A stretch of 26,489 bases of DNA from the NCBI GenBank assembly GCA_041652755.1, contig JBAZGS010000011.1, positions 1 through 26,489 of the forward strand, written 5' to 3'. Below, in pieces: positions 16,916 through 24,682 of the stretch; within the stretch, counting starts at the first letter, position 1, and each line of letters opens with the position of its first letter. The DNA is from JAQTTT01 sp041652755 (GTDB taxonomy: Archaea > Nanobdellota > Nanobdellia > Tiddalikarchaeales > Tiddalikarchaeaceae). The notes below the pieces were generated by a model that saw only the letters and a list, made by a program, of their open reading frames with translations, was not told the DNA's origin and did no database searches. Position numbers and translations under genes: made by a program.

Positions 16916-17808
16916 CTTTTTTTCTCCTTAAACTCTTGGTAGATTCTTTGGATGCTTGCGCTTCCAAGCCAAGTGTTCAATAAATCAAAAAACATTCCAA
17001 CAATCAAAACAAGAGAAATTTGCTTTATTGCCTCAACGCTTGTCAATAAAAACATTATGACAAATGTAATCAAAGCTGTTGAATTCATTGTCAATTCAGT
17101 TTTCAGGGCTGAAAAAAGCTTATCTAATAATTTGCCCTCTTTTTTAATGAAAATATTAGTTGCTAATAATATATCGCTGTCAGTTGAATAGCCCATTATC
17201 ATCAATAAGGCACCAATAGTTATCACTCCTATTTTCACCCCAAACAAGTCGAAAACTGAAAGTATTCCAATAATGTCAGCCAAAGTGCTAATTGAAATCG
17301 TTAATGCTGGAATAATTTCCTTAAAAGATAAGTATGAAACTATTATCATCAAAAAGAACCCTATTAAAAAAAGCCATGAAGTTTCTTTAATGAAATTATC
17401 ACCTATAACACTTGATTGGGAGCCAAAACTAATATCTTTTTCTATTAAAGTGTCATTAAGAAAGTCTTGGATTATTCCAATTAGCCTTTCTTTTGAAATT
17501 CCCTGCTCTGTCAAAACCTCATAGCCCCTGATATTGTCAGATAATTGATTTTTTAATAAGACTATATCAACATCATCAGTTCCAAGCTCATTTATTAAAT
17601 ATTTTTTTAAAAGAGCATAATCCACTTCCTTATCATAATTAAAAGTTAAAGTCACCCCTCCTTTAAGTGAAGAATCAACATTAATAATGCTTCCAGTAGT
17701 AAAATAATTGTAAGCCAGAACTGACAGGTTAAATAACAGCATTAAAATTGGAATAATGAGTATTTTTTTATAATTATTATAATAATAATCAAATAATTTA
17801 TTTGTCAT
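16912..17808 (-). CDS. secF: Protein-export membrane protein SecF
   Basis: 298 residues, the usual length of archaeal SecF. TM1 is at about 15-35, followed by an extracytoplasmic domain carrying SLKGGVTLTF (47-56), the SecF counterpart of the SecD GG motif. Five more TM helices follow with the family motif MGYSTDSDILLATNIF near residue 205. It forms a complex with SecD, encoded next and overlapping by four bases. The order secF-secD is usual in archaea and reversed relative to most bacteria. A TATA box is centred about 31 bases before the ATG at 17808. Confidence 0.93.
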   Translation of the reverse strand: MTNKLFDYYYNNYKKILIIPILMLLFNLSVLAYNYFTTGSIINVDSSLKGGVTLTFNYDKEVDYALLKKYLINELGTDDVDIVLLKNQLSDNIRGYEVLTEQGISKERLIGIIQDFLNDTLIEKDISFGSQSSVIGDNFIKETSWLFLIGFFLMIIVSYLSFKEIIPALTISISTLADIIGILSVFDLFGVKIGVITIGALLMIMGYSTDSDILLATNIFIKKEGKLLDKLFSALKTELTMNSTALITFVIMFLLTSVEAIKQISLVLIVGMFFDLLNTWLGSASIQRIYQEFKEKKR

Positions 17809-17832
17809 AAGTATGAAAAATATTAACTTGGC

Positions 17833-17846
17833 ACTTTAAAAAATTA
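17833..17846 (-). promoter_or_regulatory. TATA box of secFD operon
   Basis: The minus strand reads TAATTTTTTAAAGT, about 31 bases before the secF ATG. It lies in the 65-base spacer behind the L15e gene, downstream of a T-rich tract. Confidence 0.55.
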
Positions 17847-17850
17847 ATGG

Positions 17851-17864
17851 AAAAAATAAAAAAA
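17851..17864 (-). terminator. T-tract terminator after L15e
   Basis: On the minus strand two T-runs (TTTTTTTATTTTTT) follow the L15e stop by about 10 bases. Archaeal RNA polymerase terminates at such tracts without a hairpin. It lies just before the secF promoter. Confidence 0.5.
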
Positions 17865-17873
17865 GGAAAGCAA

Positions 17874-18452
17874 TTACTTTCCTAAACCTTTATTTGCTCT
17901 AATGCTTGGCCTTATTTTTTCAGTTCCAATACCTTTCTTATGTAAGCCTCTGCCTCTTCTTCCAGCACTGGTAAGGCCTCTAAAGACTCTTCCCTGATGC
18001 TTATTTGTGCAGAATACAAAATAATCCTTGTCCATGTAAATCTGCGGCAAGTTAGTGTCTATTAGGATTACTTCATACCATTTATGTTTACCGTCATCCC
18101 CAACTTCATAGCTGCTTAAAACATTCATGTTTTTGAAAATTCTTTGAGCTCTTTCTTCGCAAATACTTTGAAGGTTCTTCTTTGTAGAATATTTATTTTG
18201 ACCTGCTTTGCTAGGCTTTCTTCCCATATGAGTGGATTCCCTTTTTCTTCCACCTTTATTAATTCTGACTCTTGCAACACTTACGCCTTGCTTAGCCTTA
18301 TAGCCTAAACTTCTTGCCCTGTCAATTCTTGTAGGTTTATCAACCTTGACAACAGCATTTTCTGTTCTCCACTTAACTAAGTGTTCCCTGTAAAAAGGGT
18401 TATCCCTTCTGGGATTCTTCCATATTTTTTGCATGAACTTGTATAGTCCCAT
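17874..18452 (-). CDS. rpl15e: 50S ribosomal protein L15e
   Basis: 192 residues, the normal size for this archaeal/eukaryotic large-subunit protein with no bacterial homologue. The N-terminus MGLYKFMQKIWKNP and the blocks VRINKGGRKRESTHMGRKP, NVLSSYEVGDDGKHKWYEVI and LTSAGRRGRGLHKKG are all typical. The protein is basic throughout. An in-frame TAA closely precedes the ATG, so the start is certain. Unlike its neighbours it seems to have a leader: the nearest TATA-like box is about 64 bases upstream, and AAGGAG lies 12 bases before the ATG. Confidence 0.96.
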   Translation of the reverse strand: MGLYKFMQKIWKNPRRDNPFYREHLVKWRTENAVVKVDKPTRIDRARSLGYKAKQGVSVARVRINKGGRKRESTHMGRKPSKAGQNKYSTKKNLQSICEERAQRIFKNMNVLSSYEVGDDGKHKWYEVILIDTNLPQIYMDKDYFVFCTNKHQGRVFRGLTSAGRRGRGLHKKGIGTEKIRPSIRANKGLGK

Positions 18453-18464
18453 TTTTTAATCAAT

Positions 18465-18470
18465 CTCCTT
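18465..18470 (-). promoter_or_regulatory. Shine-Dalgarno site of L15e at long spacing
   Basis: AAGGAG on the minus strand, separated by 12 bases from the L15e ATG. It is the only clear ribosome site in front of a monocistronic-looking gene in this window. Confidence 0.5.
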
Positions 18471-18508
18471 TAATCGCCAATCAAGATAATTAGTCTATCA
18501 TCTGGCTT

Positions 18509-18524
18509 GTTAATTATTAAAAAG
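18509..18524 (-). promoter_or_regulatory. Candidate TATA box of L15e
   Basis: The minus strand reads CTTTTTAATAATTAAC, centred about 64 bases before the ATG. This would give a leader of roughly 35-40 bases containing the AAGGAG. A second candidate (CATTTTTAAATG, 18534-18545) would give a longer leader. Confidence 0.4.
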
Positions 18525-18557
18525 AAGCAATTCATTTAAAAATGTTTTCTCATAGTT

Positions 18558-18568
18558 AAATTTTTAAG
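18558..18568 (+). promoter_or_regulatory. TATA box of ndk
   Basis: AAATTTTTAAG is centred about 29 bases before the ATG at 18592. It supports that start over the TTG at 18571, which would lie almost within the promoter. Confidence 0.6.
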
Positions 18569-18591
18569 CATTGGATTTTAAATCTTACATC

Positions 18592-19170
18592 ATGACAGAA
18601 AAAACAGTTGTTTTAATCAAGCCTGATGGCATTGCAAGAAGCTTAGTTGGAGAATTGATTTCAAGATTTGAAAAAGTAGGATTGAAGATTGTTGCAATGA
18701 AAATGATTTGGGTTGAAAAAGATATTATTGGAAAACACTATTCTGATAATGAATCTTATTTAAAGGGAGTTGGAGTTAAAACTCTTGAAAATTATGAAAA
18801 ATACGGCTTTGATGCTAATGAGTCATTAGGAACAAAGGATCCCTTAAAAATAGGGAAAAAAGTAAGAGATATGAACATGGAATTCATGTCTTCAGGCCCA
18901 GTTATTGCCATGATTTTAGAAGCTCCAGGAGCAATTAGTATTGTAAGAAAAATTGTTGGAAGCACATTCCCTGATTCTGCAAATCCAGGAACTATTAGGG
19001 GAGATTACAGCTATGATTCAGCAATGGATTCAAACATTAAAAAAAGAACTACAAGGAATTTAGTCCATGCTTCAGGAAATAAAGAAGACGCTGAATTTGA
19101 AATAAAATTATGGTTCAAAGAATCAGAAATTTACTCATACAAAACCTTGGCTGAAACCTTCTTTGAATAA
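18592..19170 (+). CDS. ndk: Nucleoside diphosphate kinase, long archaeal form
   Basis: 192 residues from the ATG at 18592. The enzyme moves the gamma-phosphate of ATP to NDPs through a phospho-His. Seen: the start MTEKTVVLIKPDGIARSLVG, PGTIRGDYS (132-140) for nucleotide binding, and the catalytic His159 in NLVHASGN. The typical enzyme has about 150 residues. The extra length is mainly an insertion of roughly 30 residues between KHY (48-50) and FMSSGPVIAM (about 98-107), plus extra residues between the GDYS block and the active-site His. All key residues are kept, so it should be active. An upstream TTG at 18571 is rejected on promoter position and alignment to the family start. Confidence 0.94.
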   Translation: MTEKTVVLIKPDGIARSLVGELISRFEKVGLKIVAMKMIWVEKDIIGKHYSDNESYLKGVGVKTLENYEKYGFDANESLGTKDPLKIGKKVRDMNMEFMSSGPVIAMILEAPGAISIVRKIVGSTFPDSANPGTIRGDYSYDSAMDSNIKKRTTRNLVHASGNKEDAEFEIKLWFKESEIYSYKTLAETFFE

Positions 19171-19174
19171 AAAG

Positions 19175-19201
19175 ATTTTTTTCTTAATTTTTATTTTTTT
19201 T
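19175..19201 (+). terminator. T-rich terminator after ndk
   Basis: Three T-runs (7, 5 and 8 Ts) separated by one to four other bases begin about 8 bases after the ndk stop and fill the spacer to the convergent pilin-type gene. This is typical archaeal poly-T termination. Confidence 0.55.
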
Positions 19202-19207
19202 AAAAAT

Positions 19208-21571
19208 TCATGGCTTGTAATAATTTGAATAGATAATTTCATCACTTTTATAAAACAAGTTTATGTTGTCATTATAAACGCATGCGCTTTCATAGTTTTC
19301 ATTAAGAGGCATTCTTAGTGAAGTGAATGTTTGTCCGTTATCATCTGACACTGCAAGCGAACCTATCCCAAAAACATAAACATTGTTTTCATAAACAAAA
19401 AAATCTGCCCCCATAATATTTTCAACAGTGATTTTTTCGATTGAGAAATCAGAATTGCTCACCCTGTATAAATCCCTTGAAAAAATATCATAGTCTTCAA
19501 TAAGAATAAAAAAATAATCATCATTTATGCCTGCTCCTATAATGTCAGGCTCGTCAATAAATGCTGAGTCTGGAATAATCAAGGAATCATCAAAGCTTAA
19601 ACCATCATTGTTTGAAATATTTATGAAAATATTATTATTATAGTTATATGAAACATACAAGTTATCTTGATTGGCATAAATATTTAAACTCCCATAATCG
19701 CTCGCTGGCCCTGAAAAATAAAACTCGCTTGCTTTTTCAAAATCAGCACCCTTGTTTGAAGAGTTGTAAATCGCAATGTATGAGCCATTGTAAATGCCAA
19801 TATAAATATTATCACCTAAGATTGCCATTTTATAAAAAAAACCAAAAGTAATATAAGATATATCAATTGATTGGAGAAGAGAGAATGAAATCTCTGAAAC
19901 CGACGAATTATACAAGGATAAAGCTGTATTAGGATAGTCTGAATTATTATATCCAAGAAAATATATTTCTTCATCATCTGAAATTAAAGGAGTACTTTGA
20001 GAATAAGGAGCATTATAATAAGGTAGTTCTGACAAATCATAGTTCTCTCCTTTATCTGATGAATTCAAAAAATAGCAAGTGCTTTGAGTTTCATCACAAA
20101 ACCTCACATAAGTGTTTTCCCCATAGCAATACGAATTTAAATCTTCAGTTTGGTTTTCAGTTTCATAAATCATCTTAATTTGGGTGAAATTGCCCAAGCT
20201 TAATGAATAATTAAAAGGGTATTCTTCGCTTCCTGAAAGATAAGAGCATGACATTAATGCCGAGGAATCATAATCTCCTGCATCAAAGTCAACAATTGTT
20301 TTAATCATGTTTTCATCTATTGAGCCTGCATAATCCTGCCCTTCAATTGATAAAGTGCATGAGTTTGGAGCATCAAAGTAATTTGCTGAAATGTTAAAAT
20401 AAACATCATCATATTTGTAATTATAAGTGTTGTAATTTACAGAATTAAACACTATTTTATCGCAAGCATCCATGTAGCATATTCCATCAAGAATTCCGTC
20501 ATTTTCTGAGTCGCAATAGTTAAAATTAGTTGAGTCTTTCATTGACAAATTGTCAATCTTTATAAAATCATCATCAGAAAGTATATTAGTATGAATCCCT
20601 ATAGACATATTTTCATTGTAATCATAGATTGAAAGATTATTATATAAAAGAAAATCATTCCTTATGTCAAAAGAAACAGTGTCCCACTCATTCGCATCAG
20701 AATCAAAGCATTTAACATAACCATAAGGATTAAGATAAGAATCGCATAAATCACTGTAAACAGGAAGATCATTATTCCTCATATAATATATGTAATAGTG
20801 CTCATCTAAATTTAGAACGAAACTAACCAGAAAAAAATAGCCTGTAGCATTAGCTGAACTGTTCAAATCAAAAGAAAAAAAATCAGCAACATCATTAAGA
20901 TTCTGCGAAACATAGCTTGAGACTGAAGAGTTAAAAAATAAGTAATTATTTCCTCCCTCCTCAGCAATGAATAATTCACCTTCATCTTCAGCTATCCATG
21001 AGTCATTGCCTTGCTCAAATCCCCCATTCATAATATTCTCTTCTCCATAAACTCCGCAGCCGCACCTAATGCTGCTTGATTCAGTCAATATTCTGCTGTC
21101 CTCCAAGTTAGCTATTACTGAATCCTCTCCGCATTGCTCAAAAAAATTGGATTTTGCAAAGCCTGAAGAAGCAGTGTTTTTAGAGGCAGGGCTTGTTGCT
21201 TGGGTGATTTTTCCGTTATTGTATATTACTTTTATTTCCAAATCTTCTCCAGCTCCTTGGGAGATATAATTAATCTCCCTTAATTCACCAGGCTGAATTG
21301 GAGTGTCCAAGGTGTAGTTCAATAATTCTCCATTTACAAACATTACAATCTCAGTAACTGGGCTTGAGCCGTCATTTCTGACAATCGCCTTGCTCCCCAT
21401 AATAGAAACAAGATTGAGTCTTGAATTGTCATTGCCAGGATAAGTGTCTAAATTTCCCTGTGATTCTAAACTTAAAACATTGGAATTGATGAAAAAATAA
21501 GCAGAAACGCTTGCGACAATAGTGATTAAGACTAATAATAGTAAGCTGACAACAGGCGTGATTGATTTCAT
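19208..21571 (-). CDS. Pilin-type anchored surface protein with Asp-box (BNR) beta-propeller
   Basis: 787 residues. The N-terminus MKSITPVVSLLLLVLITIVA is typical of archaeal type IV pilin/archaellin-like proteins. A small beta domain follows at about 45-125 (AIVRNDGSSPVTEIVMFVNG). A Cys-containing segment leads into a jelly-roll-like carbohydrate-binding region opening with IMNGGFEQGNDSW (about 180-345). The last 300 residues hold Asp-box motifs: NSSDKGENY (about 502), NSSNKGADF (about 604), SNNDGLSF (about 651) and SDDNGQTF (about 737), with degenerate copies near 553 and 702. The roughly 50-residue spacing fits about six propeller blades. I see no FRIP motif, so binding rather than sialidase activity is likelier. 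A TATA box lies about 31 bases before the ATG. Probably a surface lectin or adhesin. Confidence 0.8.
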   Translation of the reverse strand: MKSITPVVSLLLLVLITIVASVSAYFFINSNVLSLESQGNLDTYPGNDNSRLNLVSIMGSKAIVRNDGSSPVTEIVMFVNGELLNYTLDTPIQPGELREINYISQGAGEDLEIKVIYNNGKITQATSPASKNTASSGFAKSNFFEQCGEDSVIANLEDSRILTESSSIRCGCGVYGEENIMNGGFEQGNDSWIAEDEGELFIAEEGGNNYLFFNSSVSSYVSQNLNDVADFFSFDLNSSANATGYFFLVSFVLNLDEHYYIYYMRNNDLPVYSDLCDSYLNPYGYVKCFDSDANEWDTVSFDIRNDFLLYNNLSIYDYNENMSIGIHTNILSDDDFIKIDNLSMKDSTNFNYCDSENDGILDGICYMDACDKIVFNSVNYNTYNYKYDDVYFNISANYFDAPNSCTLSIEGQDYAGSIDENMIKTIVDFDAGDYDSSALMSCSYLSGSEEYPFNYSLSLGNFTQIKMIYETENQTEDLNSYCYGENTYVRFCDETQSTCYFLNSSDKGENYDLSELPYYNAPYSQSTPLISDDEEIYFLGYNNSDYPNTALSLYNSSVSEISFSLLQSIDISYITFGFFYKMAILGDNIYIGIYNGSYIAIYNSSNKGADFEKASEFYFSGPASDYGSLNIYANQDNLYVSYNYNNNIFINISNNDGLSFDDSLIIPDSAFIDEPDIIGAGINDDYFFILIEDYDIFSRDLYRVSNSDFSIEKITVENIMGADFFVYENNVYVFGIGSLAVSDDNGQTFTSLRMPLNENYESACVYNDNINLFYKSDEIIYSNYYKP

Positions 21572-21594
21572 CTTAATATGATTTAAATAATTAG

Positions 21595-21609
21595 AATATT
21601 TAAAAAGTT
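21595..21609 (-). promoter_or_regulatory. TATA box of pilin-type gene
   Basis: The minus strand reads AACTTTTTAAATATT, about 31 bases before the ATG at 21571. It touches the stop codon of the upstream deoxyhypusine synthase gene. Confidence 0.55.
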
Positions 21610-22528
21610 AATCAAAAATTGAGCAAAAAATCAAAGGAAACGCGATTGTCGCATCAGCATGAACTACTACAGTATTTGCTTCTTCCTTAATCTTGCTCCA
21701 GCTCACTGCTTCACTAGTGCTTGCGCCTGAGAGAGAGCCATCATAAGCCTCTGCTGTTGTCACGTAAACAGCGTAGTCAAAGCCTCCTCTGACAATGTTC
21801 ATTCCAATAGCATGATGCTTTGCAAATCCTCCGCCTAAAATGATTCCTCCAGTCTTTTCAGCGTTCAAAATCAAATCAGCCTCTGCTTTCATGTCAGCTG
21901 TAACATCAATGCCGAACTCAGGATTCTCCTGCTTGTAGTAAAACAATTGAAGCCCGAATGCTCCGTCTAAAATTGCAGGGCAGAATATTGGAATATTGTT
22001 TTTTGTCGCCCAGTGAAGTATTGAGGATTCATCAGTAATAGTCTTGCCTAATTCATGGATTATCTCGCTAGGGCCTAACATTTTCTTTCTCTCTTTTTGT
22101 AATTTTAATAAATGCTCAAAAAAAGGCAATAGATTATCTTCTAAGCCTTCATAATGAGAATTTTCAACCAAAATATTGCCTATCCTGTTTATTCCCCTTT
22201 GGTGCAGCTCAATATCATTTAAATTAAAGCTTCCAAGATTGAAGGGTTTTTTTGTTTTCATCAAATCCTCTTCAATGCTTCCGACTCCAGTGATTATTGC
22301 ATCAATGAAGTTCAGCCTGCAAAGCTCAGCGAATAATTCCCTAAGTCCGCTACTAACCATGTTGCTTGTGAAAGTGAGAATTATTGTTGCCTTATCTTTT
22401 TTCATTTTCTTAATTATTTCAACTGCTTGCTTAATGTGAGTTGCCTGAAAGCCCATGCTTGAAAAATCATTAACTAAGTCCTTGACAGTCTTATTTTCCT
22501 TGAATTTGAATCCGTTAATAGTGTCCAT
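21608..22528 (-). CDS. dys: Deoxyhypusine synthase
   Basis: 306 residues, slightly short of the usual 310-370. It makes deoxyhypusine on aIF5A by NAD-dependent transfer of the butylamine group of spermidine to a lysine. Family blocks seen: TSNMVSSGLRELFAEL near residue 53, IDAIITGVGSIEEDLMK, PIFCPAILDGAFG, GGIILGGGFAKHH and, near the end, SEAVSWSKIKEEA. In the last block Lys279 corresponds to the nucleophile of the human enzyme (SWGK). The catalytic block is intact. The ATG at 22528 has a TATA box 27 bases upstream that nearly overlaps the promoter of the divergent small gene. The aIF5A gene is not in the window. Confidence 0.95.
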   Translation of the reverse strand: MDTINGFKFKENKTVKDLVNDFSSMGFQATHIKQAVEIIKKMKKDKATIILTFTSNMVSSGLRELFAELCRLNFIDAIITGVGSIEEDLMKTKKPFNLGSFNLNDIELHQRGINRIGNILVENSHYEGLEDNLLPFFEHLLKLQKERKKMLGPSEIIHELGKTITDESSILHWATKNNIPIFCPAILDGAFGLQLFYYKQENPEFGIDVTADMKAEADLILNAEKTGGIILGGGFAKHHAIGMNIVRGGFDYAVYVTTAEAYDGSLSGASTSEAVSWSKIKEEANTVVVHADATIAFPLIFCSIFD

Positions 22529-22548
22529 AAATAGTTAATTACTGAGTT

Positions 22549-22570
22549 TGTTTTAAAAACTTTTTTAAAA
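22549..22570. promoter_or_regulatory. Overlapping divergent TATA boxes
   Basis: The minus-strand box GTTTTTAAAACA (22549-22560) is centred 27 bases from the deoxyhypusine synthase ATG. The plus-strand box ACTTTTTTAAAA (22559-22570) is centred 29 bases from the ATG at 22594. Their centres are 10 bases apart, so TBP can probably occupy only one at a time. Confidence 0.55.
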
Positions 22571-22593
22571 AATGGAATTTATCTTTGATAGCT

Positions 22594-22968
22594 ATGAAAG
22601 CCCTTGCTGAATTTTATCCTAAAAGTGTTGAAGCTAATTTTTATGTGTTCTTAACAGAAACTGAGCTTGAAGAGTTGGCAAAAAAACCAATTATGGGAAC
22701 CATTTTTATGACTGATAAATCCTGCAAAAAATTCAGCCTTGAGCTAAAAAAAGGGGATTATTTTAAGAAAAATGACTACGAAGTTGGAGTAATTGCAGAA
22801 GAAGGGTATTCAATATATTTTTATGAATCAAAGCTTTTCAGTTTGAAAACAGTTGGAATAATTTACGGGAGAATTGGAGGATTATACAAATATGACATCT
22901 GCCTTGAATCAAAAGCCAAGGATTATGATTTAACTGAAATACTTAATTTTATTGACTTGATGAAGTAA
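22594..22968 (+). CDS. Small protein of unknown function
   Basis: 124 residues from the ATG at 22594. The frame also opens at a TTG at 22585, but the TATA box 29 bases before the ATG favours the ATG. It is soluble, lacks a signal peptide or TM, is rich in Lys, Glu, Tyr and Phe, and looks alpha/beta. Visible segments are VEANFYVFLTETELEELAKK, KKGDYFKKNDYEVGVIAEEG, a Gly-rich IIYGRIGGLYKYD, and a C-terminal helix DLTEILNFIDLMK. I do not recognise it. The stop abuts the stop of the convergent Nudix gene with no base between. Confidence 0.75.
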   Translation: MKALAEFYPKSVEANFYVFLTETELEELAKKPIMGTIFMTDKSCKKFSLELKKGDYFKKNDYEVGVIAEEGYSIYFYESKLFSLKTVGIIYGRIGGLYKYDICLESKAKDYDLTEILNFIDLMK

Positions 22969-23763
22969 TCAAAGCTCTTTGGAGTTGATGTAATTTATGA
23001 ACTGCTTGACGCTTTTTCCAACACCTTCATTGACATCTCCGAAGTTTCTTTTAGAGTCAACAATTTCTCCCCAAATATTTTCAAAGTTTTCATAGGAAAC
23101 TAACGCAAGCTTAGACACTTCAATGTCTTTTATTTCAGAAAGCCTGTCTAATTCTTCGAGATTTTTAACAACTTTTAATTTTTTCATAACCTGATTTTTG
23201 TCAACTTTTATAATATACCCTAATAAGGGGTTGACCAATTCTTTATTCCCTGCAATATAATGAGTTGTTAAACCTAAAGATTCAGGGATTAAGATTGAAT
23301 CAATTCCTCCGAGTAGATCGCTGACCTCTTCCCTAAATTCCCTTACTGCAGAATTTTGCGGGTTTTCCTGTGAATCAACATAGCCTGCAGCAGCTGGTTG
23401 GAATTGCGAGTGCCCTTGGCTCGTTTTGTTAGTCCTTTGCTGGATTATAACATAGCTTAAATCATTAGTTATTGCATGAGTTAACACGCTTAATAAGGGT
23501 TTTTTGAACAAGTTTTCATCATAAAAATTTCCTAGTATTTCAGGAGTCAATTCTTTAATATTTAATGGAAATAATGAGGGGGAACAGTTTAGCGAAATTG
23601 TTTTATACCTATTGCTTACTGACAATTTGTCAATCCCTGTCAATACATTAACATAATTAGGTATTAGTTTGTCATTTTTTGCTTTGCTAATAGTTTCTTT
23701 CAGAACATAGTTTAAATTTTCATTAAAAAACTTGAAGTTTACATCCCATAATTTTGAATTCAT
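22969..23763 (-). CDS. Nudix hydrolase with extra N-terminal domain
   Basis: 264 residues. The Nudix box is at about 127-150: G, five residues, E, seven residues, then REFREEVSDL. This agrees with GX5EX7REUXEEXGU apart from the G near the end, where Ser stands. Such enzymes use Mg2+ to cleave a nucleoside diphosphate linked to another group; the substrate cannot be told. Preceding text (SYVIIQQRTNKTSQGHSQFQ) provides the usual beta-strands. The first 110 residues (LWDVNFKFFNENLNYVLKE, then SVSNRYKTISLNCSPSLFPL) are not part of a minimal Nudix fold and may set specificity. A TATA box lies 26 bases before the ATG at 23763. Confidence 0.85.
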   Translation of the reverse strand: MNSKLWDVNFKFFNENLNYVLKETISKAKNDKLIPNYVNVLTGIDKLSVSNRYKTISLNCSPSLFPLNIKELTPEILGNFYDENLFKKPLLSVLTHAITNDLSYVIIQQRTNKTSQGHSQFQPAAAGYVDSQENPQNSAVREFREEVSDLLGGIDSILIPESLGLTTHYIAGNKELVNPLLGYIIKVDKNQVMKKLKVVKNLEELDRLSEIKDIEVSKLALVSYENFENIWGEIVDSKRNFGDVNEGVGKSVKQFINYINSKEL

Positions 23764-23780
23764 ACAGAATAAATAAAAGA

Positions 23781-23795
23781 ATTATTTTAAAAATG
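23781..23795 (-). promoter_or_regulatory. TATA box of Nudix gene
   Basis: The minus strand reads CATTTTTAAAATAAT, centred about 26 bases before the ATG at 23763. It lies just below the 3' end of the glycosyltransferase gene. Confidence 0.55.
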
Positions 23796-23798
23796 TTT

Positions 23799-24662
23799 TT
23801 ATTTGAAAAAGAATTTTGTCCTGAAAAATGTTTGGTATGTTCGTTTCATTAATTTTATGAAATCCTCGCTAGTAAAATCATCATTAGGCAAATCAGTCAT
23901 TCCTAAGTATCCATAATATTTTTTGCAGTAAACATTATTAGGATTGAGAATCTTTATCATTTCTGGCTTCAATCCTGCAAAATGCACAATTTTTGGGTTA
24001 GTGTTTTTTGGAAAAATCAGGTTAAGATTTATGAGGTAATTATATGTTTCTGGAATCTTTATCCACTTGTTAAATAATACTGCATTCATGCCATCCTGAT
24101 CATGCAATACTATTTTTTCGTTGTTTTTTTTAAGAAAAGAAATTATTTTTTTGCTTGAATCATTCCTTCTCATGTATTCAACATTAAGCAGCATCACTCC
24201 TGAATTGAAATAAGATTTATTTTTGGGAATTTTAAGCCTTTTTTTAAGCATCTTAAAATCGCTCCTGATTACAACATAATCTTCAACTGCAGCTAATGCA
24301 TTGTTAGATAAATCAATTGAAAAAAGCCCGCTTAAATCATCCTCAACAATAGTGTCGCAGTCAAGGTATAAAACTTTATCAATGGTTTTAGGAAGCAGTT
24401 TAGGTATTAATATCCTGTAATAAACTGAATAGCCCCCTAATACTGGCAAGCCATACAATGATTTGTCATCAGTCAAGTAATAGCTGAATTTTGTTTTGAA
24501 CATTCTCTCTATAATTTTGAGCTTTTTTTTGTCAGTGAATTTGTTGTGAATTATGTGGATTTTTGGCTTAATTTTCGAGTTCAAAAACAATGAAATTATT
24601 GAAGCCATGGCATATTTTTCAAAGCCTTTATCAACGCAGTAACAAATATTGCAGTTTTCCAT
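23799..24662 (-). CDS. Glycosyltransferase family 8 protein
   Basis: 287 residues from the ATG at 24662. The frame extends to a TTG at 24704, but the MENCNICYCVDKGF start matches the family and a TATA box lies 27 bases before it. GT8 enzymes are retaining, metal-dependent transferases using UDP-sugars. Motifs: strand NICYCVDKGFEKYA (4-18), metal-binding DCD (101-103) in KVLYLDCDTIV, FNSGVMLLN (152-160), HDQDGMN (187-193) and HFAG (227-230). No signal peptide or TM is seen, so it acts in the cytoplasm or at the inner membrane face. It could modify lipid or surface glycans; the acceptor is unknown. Confidence 0.9.
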   Translation of the reverse strand: MENCNICYCVDKGFEKYAMASIISLFLNSKIKPKIHIIHNKFTDKKKLKIIERMFKTKFSYYLTDDKSLYGLPVLGGYSVYYRILIPKLLPKTIDKVLYLDCDTIVEDDLSGLFSIDLSNNALAAVEDYVVIRSDFKMLKKRLKIPKNKSYFNSGVMLLNVEYMRRNDSSKKIISFLKKNNEKIVLHDQDGMNAVLFNKWIKIPETYNYLINLNLIFPKNTNPKIVHFAGLKPEMIKILNPNNVYCKKYYGYLGMTDLPNDDFTSEDFIKLMKRTYQTFFRTKFFFK

Positions 24663-24682
24663 ATAAAAACAATGATTTAATT

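Noticed and set aside
18453..18591. tRNA or small RNA gene in the L15e/ndk spacer
   Set aside because: There is no T-loop consensus (GGTTCRAATCC) or paired acceptor stem. The spacer is explained by two promoters and a leader.
19208..20110. Active sialidase
   Set aside because: Asp boxes are present, but I see no FRIP motif and cannot identify the Arg triad. Asp boxes alone occur in many non-enzymatic propellers.
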